Source: Deltaproteobacteria bacterium UBA2957 (GTDB taxonomy: Bacteria; Myxococcota_A; UBA796). Taken from it: DNA of 11,561 bases. How positions within the stretch are numbered: the first letter of the stretch is position 1; the number at the start of each line of letters is the position of its first letter. Positions 1 through 5,486 of this stretch are shown here, piece by piece. The stretch lies in contig DEBL01000346.1 in NCBI GenBank assembly GCA_002348535.1, positions 1 to 11,561 on the forward strand, read 5' to 3'. The notes under the pieces were generated by a model. That model had not been told where the DNA came from. It saw nothing but the letters and a program-made list of their open reading frames with translations, and did not search any database. The translations under genes and the position numbers were made by a program.

Positions 1-740
1 GGCCTCTTGAACGCGACATCCACCTGAACAGGCCCATCGCCAACGTCCGTGTCCAGTTCCGCGATCGCACGCGCCAGCAACCACATGCCGTGAATGATGT
101 GTCGCTTGAACCCGAACAGCTTGGCCGTAATGGGCCAGAGGTGAATCGGATTTCGGTCACCTGCGATTGTTCCGTACCGGCGACCCAAATCAGTGGGCAT
201 GCTCCATACAACCGATCGGGTGGGCACCGGCTCCGGTATCGGGTCCGGCTCTGATTTCTTACCGTGCCCTTTGGCGGCGGTGGACAAGACGGTTGTCACG
301 CTCTCCCAAACCACATCGCCATCGATGCGGATTTCGGTGATCATGTCAGCCTCACAACCCTTCCTCGCCTGCCGCTGGCCCTCAACCCAGACGAAAATGT
401 CGAGTGACTCATCACCGCGGATCGGTCGCTGCTGAACAATGCGGCTTGAAACATGAACCATGCCCATGGCTGGCATTGGAAATTCTGGGTGGGTCAACAC
501 GGCCAAGTGAAGCGGTGCCGCCACGATCTGCGGCATCGTGAGGGGCAGCACATCAGACTCGGGAAACCCACAGATTGATTGGTATGCTGCCAGTTGGTCA
601 ACGCGGACATCGTTGACGACCGCCTCAAAGCGCGGAAGGTCTTCGCCTTCTTTTAACCCCGGTTTGCGGCTCAATGCTGCACGTAGCATCAAGCTACCTG
701 TGGAGGGCGGGGCCTCGAATTCAATGCGAATTGCACTCAT
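1..740 (-). CDS. MaoC-type double-hotdog acyl dehydratase (3' end cut off by window edge)
   Basis: The gene runs leftward off the window, so 246 codons are visible and the C-terminus is missing. The visible protein starts MSAIRIEFEAPPS. Residues ~35-155 look like an N-terminal hotdog. Residues ~185-246 are a clear MaoC/R-hydratase hotdog: RRYGTIAGDRNPIH at 187-200, then IIHGMW at 215-220 and VDVAFKR at 240-246. Asp195 and His200 sit five residues apart, matching the catalytic Asp/His pair of (R)-specific enoyl-CoA hydratases. From the family, it should hydrate 2-enoyl thioesters (CoA or ACP) in the cytoplasm, in fatty-acid or polyketide-type metabolism; the substrate is not readable. Double-hotdog members are usually near 280-300 residues, so about 40 are missing. 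The start ATG (738-740) overlaps the upstream stop as ATGA and has AGGAAA about 4-5 bases upstream, indicating translational coupling to the 599-residue gene. Confidence 0.88.
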   Translation of the reverse strand, partial: MSAIRIEFEAPPSTGSLMLRAALSRKPGLKEGEDLPRFEAVVNDVRVDQLAAYQSICGFPESDVLPLTMPQIVAAPLHLAVLTHPEFPMPAMGMVHVSSRIVQQRPIRGDESLDIFVWVEGQRQARKGCEADMITEIRIDGDVVWESVTTVLSTAAKGHGKKSEPDPIPEPVPTRSVVWSMPTDLGRRYGTIAGDRNPIHLWPITAKLFGFKRHIIHGMWLLARAIAELDTDVGDGPVQVDVAFKR

Positions 741-2536
741 AGTGTTTCCTTCCAAACCGTTTCATTGGCCAAGTCGGCCGGCCATGCGGATCCCCGATTA
801 CCCGGAATGGGCGCTCCATTGGGACCGCGCACAAAGTTGCCCACATCCGCATACGCGCGTTCTTGATTCGTGCGGCCGTGGGCCTTACGCATGGGCACGA
901 GCTTCCCATCCACCCGAACCGATACCACTTCATGAGGTGCGGGACGAAGGTCAACCAACGCGCCTTTGCGCTTGCGGTTCAACAGCTGCTCCTCATTGCC
1001 CAACGGGTCGGCCACAGTCTTCGCTTTTAGCGTCCACACCATCATGGATGTCGGATCTTGGGCCTCGAAGGCACCCGCAAGCAAGTCTTTGTAGCCGTAA
1101 AACTGCTTGCCGATATCATTTTGGTTTACGGGGCCCGCCATCAAACATGTCCCAACCAATAGGTCGCAGTCTTCCGGGAGGTCGATGCACCCCGATAACT
1201 CACACACCTTTGCAGACCGGCTCGCCGCAGCACCGATGGCTTGGCAAGCCAGAGTCGGATCGAGGCCGAGCTTCCCCAGTTCGGCTTTGTCTAGCCCGCC
1301 GATGTAGATCCGTTGCCCGACCAACGCGAACGCTTTCCGGCCTCGATTTGCGTTGCGACTCAAGGCTTTACCCATCGGCAAATCTGCCCAGAGCGGCAGG
1401 TTTTCGATGAGCGCGTCGGTAATCCCATTGTTGTCCGAACGGATTTGCCGAAGGCGGTCTTTTCCTCCGTCCGTAAGCACATCGATGCGTTCCATCAGCA
1501 ACAGATCTTTCGCTTGATCCCGCTCACACCCCGTCCAGTGTGTGAAGCTGTTGTAGGCCGCCCGTGCCGCCATAAACGCCAATTCTTCCGGCACGTCCAT
1601 ATCTTGCCGATGCTGGTATTCATCGGGCGCCGACTCCTCGGCATTGACACCTGGTTGAATTCGCTCAGAACGGAAGGCCATCAGGTTGGCTCCGACTTTG
1701 CGAGCGGTTGCCTCAGAGAGTGGAAGCGATTGTTCCACTGCACCCACCTGCGCCACCAAACCTACACGCCAGCCTTCTGCCACTGCTGCTGCAGAGAGGC
1801 CACACAGGCTGTGGATGCGATCGATCACGGCGCGATTGGTCTTGCGTACATCTTGATTGGCGAAGGGCCCCATAAGCACTTGGGCCTTGCGCCGGCCGTA
1901 TGATGCGATGACGGCCGCCCGTTCCATGGCGTCTGCCAGAATTCCGAGGTGCAGGTGCTGCAAGTACCCAATCGATGGAATGTCATCGGCATGCATCCAT
2001 CGCTTGGCGATGGCACGCCACGGCACGGTCACGAGGTTGAGACCCATGTGGTGACCTACGAAGGTCAGGAGCAGCGTGAATGGCGTCCGGTACGGACGCG
2101 TGAACACAACATGGGTCAGGGCGGCCCCGTCCAGCACGCTGGCTTCACAGCCGTCCAAATCGCGCATCAAGTTCGCGATCTGTTGGCTATCGTGGGGTCC
2201 CAGTGTGACCTGCTTGTGCCCTCGAAAGTTCGTGCTCTGCCGAGCGGTGAGTATCCCGAGGCTGACCTCTTCAAAGAGTTCCTGTTCCTGAATGAGATCG
2301 CCATCGACAAATGCCCGCGGCCGATCCAGTGAAAATAGGAGTGCAGCCTCGTCGGCCTCTGCCTGCGTCAAAGACACTCGCGTTCGATACCCCACGGGCG
2401 AACCGCTCTGCAGGGAGGAGGGCAATGTGTAGCGGTTCCGTTTCTCTCCCGGTGCAGCGGGACGGGCGTTCCGAGAGACGCGCTGTGCGGCCTCTGGTGG
2501 AGAAACTGACACGAGAGAAACCGGATTTTGACTCAT
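737..2536 (-). CDS. Unknown 599-residue cytoplasmic protein, operon partner of the MaoC dehydratase
   Basis: I do not recognise this protein. Residues 1-50 are polar and Ser/Pro/Arg-rich, probably disordered. The rest looks folded and globular, with no signal peptide and no convincing membrane span; the most hydrophobic stretch is TPFTLLLTFVGHHMGLNLV at 151-169. Other visible features are a His/Asp-rich segment around 181-197, an acidic linker at ~299-320, and a C-terminal third with four Cys at 445, 450, 457 and 464 that could be a metal site or chance. The last ~40 residues are Gly/Pro/Asn-rich. The start ATG is preceded by AGGGA with good spacing. The gene begins 34 bases after the membrane-protein stop and overlaps the MaoC start by 4 bases, so the three are probably co-transcribed. 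Long open frames lie antisense to it, but codon pattern and operon fit favour this frame. No function can be given from sequence alone. Confidence 0.8.
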   Translation of the reverse strand: MSQNPVSLVSVSPPEAAQRVSRNARPAAPGEKRNRYTLPSSLQSGSPVGYRTRVSLTQAEADEAALLFSLDRPRAFVDGDLIQEQELFEEVSLGILTARQSTNFRGHKQVTLGPHDSQQIANLMRDLDGCEASVLDGAALTHVVFTRPYRTPFTLLLTFVGHHMGLNLVTVPWRAIAKRWMHADDIPSIGYLQHLHLGILADAMERAAVIASYGRRKAQVLMGPFANQDVRKTNRAVIDRIHSLCGLSAAAVAEGWRVGLVAQVGAVEQSLPLSEATARKVGANLMAFRSERIQPGVNAEESAPDEYQHRQDMDVPEELAFMAARAAYNSFTHWTGCERDQAKDLLLMERIDVLTDGGKDRLRQIRSDNNGITDALIENLPLWADLPMGKALSRNANRGRKAFALVGQRIYIGGLDKAELGKLGLDPTLACQAIGAAASRSAKVCELSGCIDLPEDCDLLVGTCLMAGPVNQNDIGKQFYGYKDLLAGAFEAQDPTSMMVWTLKAKTVADPLGNEEQLLNRKRKGALVDLRPAPHEVVSVRVDGKLVPMRKAHGRTNQERAYADVGNFVRGPNGAPIPGNRGSAWPADLANETVWKETL

Positions 2537-2570
2537 GGATTCCCTGTATCAATGTAGGTCGATTCGCGCC

Positions 2571-3020
2571 TTAAACCGAGCTTCCGTAGCGCGACGCAAA
2601 AACGGCGACTTGTCGCTCGACATCATCGAGTCTGTCATCGGCACCCTCGAGAGCACTCATCCACCAGCCATGGGCTTCCCGGTATTGCGCGCGAGTCAGC
2701 CCAAACACCGCATCGAGTTGGTCATCCACAGACTCTCCCGAACGCGACCAACCCGCGATTGCACCCCGCACTTCGATGTACCGGCTCAGACTGAGCGGAG
2801 CCATGCTCATCGACGGAAGCGGCGATGAAGGCTCCCCTTCATCGGGCTCCAACAGCGACCGTATTGGCTCCAATGGCGTGGAGGTGGAGTCTGCCTCAGC
2901 AAGCGCTTGACTGCGGCCCTTTCGCCGTTGGTTGACAAGCGTCACAATGGCGGCAAGCCATGCGACGCCCACAACAGTGCCGCCGACTGCACCCAACACG
3001 ACCGGAACCCACGTCTGCAT
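2571..3020 (-). CDS. Small single-pass membrane protein with C-terminal helical domain
   Basis: The protein is 149 residues from ATG 3018-3020. Residues ~4-30 (from WVPVVLGAVGG) form one hydrophobic, Gly/Val-rich transmembrane helix, followed by the basic stretch NQRRKGR, which suggests the C-terminal part is cytoplasmic. Residues ~38-72 are a Ser/Pro/Glu-rich linker. Residues ~74-147 are helical and follow a pattern I associate with myxobacterial proteins: SLSRYIEVRGAIAG, then FGLTRAQYREAHGWW, then an acidic helix ending in ASRYG. A TTG at 3054-3056 would add 12 residues (open after an in-frame TGA). I prefer the ATG because it puts the start directly before the membrane helix; neither has a strong ribosome site. 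It is the first gene of the probable three-gene operon with the 599-residue protein and the MaoC dehydratase. Its role is unknown; it could anchor the larger protein at the membrane. Confidence 0.72.
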   Translation of the reverse strand: MQTWVPVVLGAVGGTVVGVAWLAAIVTLVNQRRKGRSQALAEADSTSTPLEPIRSLLEPDEGEPSSPLPSMSMAPLSLSRYIEVRGAIAGWSRSGESVDDQLDAVFGLTRAQYREAHGWWMSALEGADDRLDDVERQVAVFASRYGSSV

Positions 3021-3165
3021 GCCGCCAGCGTGCCCGAAGAACTGCGTGCGGGTCAAGGTAAATGGTTCGAATCATGGCGTGATGGCCACATTAACACCGA
3101 CAACCCGGACCCAATGGATGAGGTCACTCTGCGTCCTGCAGAGCGTGCTCAGCGCGATCGAAACG

Positions 3166-3207
3166 GACCCGCAGCACCCCGACCCCTGCGAAGGGGTACT
3201 GCGGGTC
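3166..3207 (-). terminator. Strong 15-bp hairpin directly after the small unknown gene
   Basis: GACCCGCAGCACCCC (3166-3180) pairs with GGGGTACTGCGGGTC (3193-3207) around a 12-base loop. The single non-Watson-Crick position is a G-U pair in the minus-strand RNA. The hairpin starts 7 bases past the TAA of the minus-strand gene ending at 3215, the normal place for a transcription terminator. There is no long U tract after it (CGTTTCG on the minus strand), so it is a U-poor terminator, an RNA-end stabiliser, or an attenuator for the operon downstream. An inner alternative stem (ACCCC/GGGGT) uses part of the loop. Confidence 0.55.
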
Positions 3208-3214
3208 ACGAACG

Positions 3215-3523
3215 TTACGCTGCGAACTGGACTTCTCGGACGGCCACGCCCTGCTGGGCCAATGGCTTGAGAACATCCGCTCGAAGCGTGTACCACTCAC
3301 TCCCGCTCAACTCACCGAAGTGAATTCGATAGGCGAATGAGCGTGCATTGTGTGACTCGTGTTCCCAAGGGGACACCAGCGCCGTCTCCATCCGAACAAG
3401 TGGCTCCACTCGGTATTCTGTCAACTCAAGGTGATTGGACAAACGGCCTACGGCGCGGTTTGCAGCGTCCACAAGGTCTGCGTGAGGTGCGAATTCGATT
3501 TCGAGAAGGCGATTGACTTGCAT
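3215..3523 (-). CDS. Small unknown protein (about 102 residues)
   Basis: I do not recognise this protein. From the ATG at 3521-3523 it is 102 residues and begins MQVNRLLEIEFAPH. An upstream in-frame ATG at 3569-3571 would give 118 residues. I prefer the shorter form: the extra 16 residues are polar and unstructured, the inner ATG has GGA at a workable distance, and a TTGACG -35-like hexamer (3590-3595, minus) would put transcription start near or past the upstream ATG. The protein looks like a small alpha/beta fold: strand NRLLEIEF, helix DLVDAANRAVGRLSN, strands EYRVEPLVRM and FAYRIHF, helix RADVLKPLAQQG, and a final strand VREVQFAA. There are no Cys, signal peptide or membrane segments. It is followed immediately by a strong hairpin, so it may be transcribed as a single-gene unit. 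The coding call rests on its length and plausible secondary structure. Confidence 0.55.
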   Translation of the reverse strand: MQVNRLLEIEFAPHADLVDAANRAVGRLSNHLELTEYRVEPLVRMETALVSPWEHESHNARSFAYRIHFGELSGSEWYTLRADVLKPLAQQGVAVREVQFAA

Positions 3524-3583
3524 GGCGATTCCGGGGTGAAGGGGAACAGAGTTCGAATGCGCCGCCAACATTGTCGCTTAGCG

Positions 3584-3595
3584 TTGACTCGTCAA
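3584..3595. promoter_or_regulatory. Perfect short palindrome TTGACTCGTCAA
   Basis: TTGAC and GTCAA are perfect inverted arms around TC. The right half, read on the minus strand, gives TTGACG, which is 5/6 of a sigma70 -35 box pointing at the small unknown gene. The -10 match 17 bases on (AATGTT) is weak. It could be an operator over a -35 element, or chance. Confidence 0.3.
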
Positions 3596-3609
3596 TAGAT
3601 TTCACCGGC

Positions 3610-3623
3610 CGAACGTTCGTTCG
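3610..3623. promoter_or_regulatory. CGAAC-N4-GTTCG box, LexA/SOS-like palindrome
   Basis: The bases CGAACGTTCGTTCG fit exactly CGAAC-N4-GTTCG, the SOS-box form known from Firmicutes and Actinobacteria LexA. It lies between divergent small genes of unknown function, upstream of both. The deltaproteobacterial LexA boxes I know differ, so identity with SOS control is uncertain. What is visible is only the palindrome and its location. Confidence 0.35.
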
Positions 3624-3641
3624 TCACCAACCTGTCACCAA
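3623..3641. repeat. Tandem GTCACCAA repeat, one helical turn apart
   Basis: GTCACCAA occurs at 3623-3630 and again at 3634-3641, an 11-base period that places both copies on the same face of the helix. This is the arrangement of a direct-repeat operator. The first copy begins at the last base of the CGAAC-N4-GTTCG box. No regulator gene sits next to it. Confidence 0.3.
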
Positions 3642-3701
3642 GATTGCCAATGGGAGACTCGCTCCGCTGGTACGACGGTGTCGCGCTGATTGCCGATTGG
3701 G

Positions 3702-3730
3702 TTGGGAGTGGGCGTAAAATCAGGTACACT
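3702..3730 (+). promoter_or_regulatory. Sigma70-like promoter for the small Pro-rich gene
   Basis: TTGGGA (3702-3707) and TACACT (3725-3730) are separated by exactly 17 bases; each matches 4/6 of the sigma70 consensus. Transcription would start near 3736-3738, directly before GGAGAG (3737-3742) and the ATG at 3746. This gives a very short leader and argues that translation starts at 3746 and not at the in-frame TTG 3644 or ATG 3650. Confidence 0.45.
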
Positions 3731-3745
3731 GCGCATGGAGAGTCG

Positions 3746-4126
3746 ATGGCCATCAACTTAATCAGTGGGGAACACTCCCCGGCCCCCGGTCCACGCATCA
3801 ACGGTGGAGACTCAGGGACCCAGACCAGTCGAGAATCGACCGGCACCAGCATTGCGGAAACACCGCAACCCGTGCGGGAGCCCGCTGCGGTAATCGCAGA
3901 CTCCCTCCGGCGAGTGGGTCACCGAGACCAAAACTCAATCGCTTCTCCAATGCAGAGCCACCAACCTGTGCCCGTTGCCGACATCCCCGCGCCGCCGGGT
4001 CCAGAGAAGCCCTTTGTGCTCGCCGCCGACGCAGCCGCCATGATCACTTCAGACGCTGAGTTGGCTGTGCTTGCACAGGCCCATCAACTGCCATCACCGG
4101 TCATGCCGATTTCGGTCGACACCTAA
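3746..4126 (+). CDS. Small proline-rich unknown protein
   Basis: The protein is 126 residues from ATG 3746, begins MAINLISGEHSPAPGP and ends PISVDT. I recognise no domain. It is rich in Pro, Ala and Ser, has no Cys or Trp, and residues 1-90 read as largely disordered. Residues ~88-112 (KPFVLAADAAAMI, then AELAVLAQAHQ) could form a helical end. No signal peptide or membrane helix is seen. The frame is open back to TTG 3644 and ATG 3650, which would add 34 or 32 residues. I chose 3746 because it has GGAGAG upstream and follows the promoter at 3702-3730. It is convergent with the lipoprotein gene, with adjacent stop codons and no room for a separate terminator. The coding call is moderate: the frame is long and fits the gap, but the composition is low-information. 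Confidence 0.5.
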   Translation: MAINLISGEHSPAPGPRINGGDSGTQTSRESTGTSIAETPQPVREPAAVIADSLRRVGHRDQNSIASPMQSHQPVPVADIPAPPGPEKPFVLAADAAAMITSDAELAVLAQAHQLPSPVMPISVDT

Positions 4127-4447
4127 TCAACTGCTGACCTGCCACTCTCCCTTGAGGTACTCGCAATAGCCCGCGGCGTCCACGGGATTCATGTCGTAGA
4201 GGCGATAGGTCAAGCCGTCATCGGTGGCACAATCGCCAAGTGGATCGGCCGGACAAGCCTCTCGGACGCCATCGAGTGCGTCGCATTCTGCGGATGCGTT
4301 GCGAGCCGACCACCCACTGTCGAACACAATGCAGACGTCGGAACCCACGACACACGGTGTGGGCGAATTCAAATCGTCAGCTGGGGCATCGGCGTCCTTG
4401 CCTTTGCAACCCATCACCATCAACACAAGGACAACCACTCGGCCCAT
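4127..4447 (-). CDS. Small Cys-rich lipoprotein
   Basis: The protein is 106 residues from ATG 4445-4447 and begins MGRVVVLVLMVMGCKGKD. A hydrophobic h-region runs straight into VMGC, an acceptable lipobox, so Cys14 should be lipidated after signal peptidase II cleavage. The next residues (KGKDADAPADDLNSP) form a flexible acidic tether. The mature domain has six further Cys (residues 32, 39, 55, 65, 73 and 95), an even number that suits three disulfides in the periplasm or outer envelope. An ATG at 4466-4468 would add seven residues, but only the inner one has a good ribosome site (AGGAGA, six bases upstream). No known family is evident, and function is unknown. It is divergent from the dehydratase gene (54 bases between starts) and convergent with the Pro-rich gene. 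Confidence 0.75.
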   Translation of the reverse strand: MGRVVVLVLMVMGCKGKDADAPADDLNSPTPCVVGSDVCIVFDSGWSARNASAECDALDGVREACPADPLGDCATDDGLTYRLYDMNPVDAAGYCEYLKGEWQVSS

Positions 4448-4453
4448 GCCCAA

Positions 4454-4459
4454 TCTCCT
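4454..4459 (-). promoter_or_regulatory. Ribosome binding site AGGAGA that decides the lipoprotein start
   Basis: On the minus strand, AGGAGA is followed by TTGGGC and then ATG 4447, an ideal spacing of six bases. The upstream in-frame ATG at 4468 has no comparable site. This fixes the start seven codons inside the longest open frame. Confidence 0.7.
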
Positions 4460-4463
4460 TCGG

Positions 4464-4485
4464 TTCATGTACCGTACAGCATGAA
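4464..4485. promoter_or_regulatory. Nested inverted repeats between divergent lipoprotein and dehydratase genes
   Basis: TTCATG (4464-4469) and CATGAA (4480-4485) are inverted arms 10 bases apart. Inside them lies TGTACCGTACA (4468-4478), a palindrome with a single central base, though the two centres differ by 1.5 bases. The position between divergent starts makes an operator plausible; no -35/-10 pair stands out. Confidence 0.3.
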
Positions 4486-4501
4486 GGGATAGAGGTCATC
4501 C

Positions 4502-5446
4502 ATGATCACACAAAACACCATTGAGGTGGCCGTCGACCGAATCGGCGCATTCGTCCGGCGAACACCCGTCGACGAAGCCCCCAAACTGGGAACCAATGTT
4601 TGGCTGAAGCTCGAGAATCAGCAACTGACCGGTTCATTTAAAATTCGCGGCGCCACAAATGCCATCCTCGCAATGCCTGCGGCGCAGCGCGCACGCGGCG
4701 TGGTGACGGCGAGCAGCGGAAATCACGGCCTTGGTGTGGCCTACGCCGCCCGCAAACTCGGTATCGCCGCCACTGTGTTTGTTCCCACTTCAACCGATGA
4801 GGCCAAAGTCAATGCCATTCGGGCGCTCGGCGCAACCATTGACAAAGTCGGCGATGACTGCGTACACACAGAGGCCTACGCCCGCTTGCTCGCCGACAAG
4901 ACGCAGCGCGCATTCATCTCACCGTACAACGACCCCGACATCGTGGCCGGTCAAGGCACGGTCGGCCATGAACTGATGCAACAGGTGGCCGGACTTGAGG
5001 CTGTCTTTGTTGCAATCGGTGGCGGCGGTCTCATCGCCGGCATCGGCACGTACCTCAAGTCGCTGAATCCACACATTCGCATTGTCGGGTGCTCGCCCGC
5101 TGCCTCGCCCGCCATGCAACGCTGCATCGAAGCCGGCGAGATTATCGACGTTCCGTGTCGGCCCACACTTTCGGGTGCCACAGCGGGCGGTGTTGAGCCC
5201 GGTTCCATTACCTTTGACCTGTGCCGCAATGTCATCGACGAGTTCGTCATCGTCGGAGAAGCCGCCATCGCGCAGTCCATGCGCGACATCATGGACTCTC
5301 ACCACATGGTCATTGAGGGTGCCGCGGGCGTCGCCGTGGCCGGCTACCAACAACTTGCGCACCGGTACGCCACCACTACGACGGCAATCGTGCTGTGCGG
5401 AGCCAACGTCAGCAGATCGACCTTCGCAAAAGTGCTCGCAGGCTGA
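4502..5446 (+). CDS. PLP-dependent threonine/serine dehydratase, short form without ACT domain
   Basis: This is a 314-residue fold-type II PLP enzyme (tryptophan-synthase-beta family). The PLP lysine is Lys47 in GSFKIRG (44-50). Asn74 in SSGNHG (71-76) is the ring-contact Asn, GGGGL (173-177) is the phosphate-binding loop, and CGANVS (299-304) is the C-terminal cofactor motif. The family reaction is deamination of Thr or Ser to 2-oxobutyrate or pyruvate; relatives include serine racemase and the hydroxyectoine-utilisation enzyme EutB. The segment GGVEPGSITF (229-238) looks EutB-like to me, but none of the other ectoine genes is nearby. There is no C-terminal regulatory ACT domain, so feedback control by isoleucine is not expected; this points to a catabolic or racemase-type role. 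The start is well set by AGAGGT (4491-4496), five bases before ATG. The DUF4920 gene follows 40 bases later on the same strand. Confidence 0.93.
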   Translation: MITQNTIEVAVDRIGAFVRRTPVDEAPKLGTNVWLKLENQQLTGSFKIRGATNAILAMPAAQRARGVVTASSGNHGLGVAYAARKLGIAATVFVPTSTDEAKVNAIRALGATIDKVGDDCVHTEAYARLLADKTQRAFISPYNDPDIVAGQGTVGHELMQQVAGLEAVFVAIGGGGLIAGIGTYLKSLNPHIRIVGCSPAASPAMQRCIEAGEIIDVPCRPTLSGATAGGVEPGSITFDLCRNVIDEFVIVGEAAIAQSMRDIMDSHHMVIEGAAGVAVAGYQQLAHRYATTTTAIVLCGANVSRSTFAKVLAG

Positions 5447-5486
5447 ACAGTTGCGGTTATACAGGCGACCAACAACTGGAGCACAC

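Noticed and set aside
538..1903. Long plus-strand open frames (538-1410 and 1313-1903) opposite the 599-residue and MaoC genes
   Set aside because: Their translations are rich in Arg/Pro/Ser/His with no domain pattern, and they overlap well-supported minus-strand genes with ribosome sites and ATGA coupling. They look like GC-driven antisense shadows.
3127..3143. Six-base-pair hairpin CTCTGC/GCAGAG with five-base loop
   Set aside because: Too short and without a U tract; it sits next to a far stronger hairpin and is expected by chance.
3072..3296. Minus-strand 74-codon open frame between the small unknown gene and the membrane protein
   Set aside because: It spans the strong hairpin and overlaps the small unknown gene in another frame; the translation is Ser/Arg/Gly-rich noise.
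3650..3760. Possible S24/S26 peptidase start (GRKIRYTAHGESMAINL) if the Pro-rich gene began at 3650
   Set aside because: The G-x-SM motif resembles the LexA/signal-peptidase serine motif, but the following barrel and the catalytic Lys are missing, and the sequence turns Pro/Ser-rich at once. A promoter and ribosome site place the start at 3746, inside this motif.
3592..3852. Minus-strand 86-codon open frame across the divergent region
   Set aside because: It covers the promoter, palindrome and direct repeats, has no recognisable sequence and no good ribosome site.
5448..5478. CAGTTG/CAACTG inverted arms after the dehydratase stop, as a terminator
   Set aside because: Only six pairs with a 19-base loop, no U tract, and it overlaps the next gene's ribosome site.
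5082..5486. N-terminal extension of the DUF4920 frame into the dehydratase gene
   Set aside because: It would bury a clear signal peptide and ribosome site; the extension is simply an open second frame within the dehydratase.
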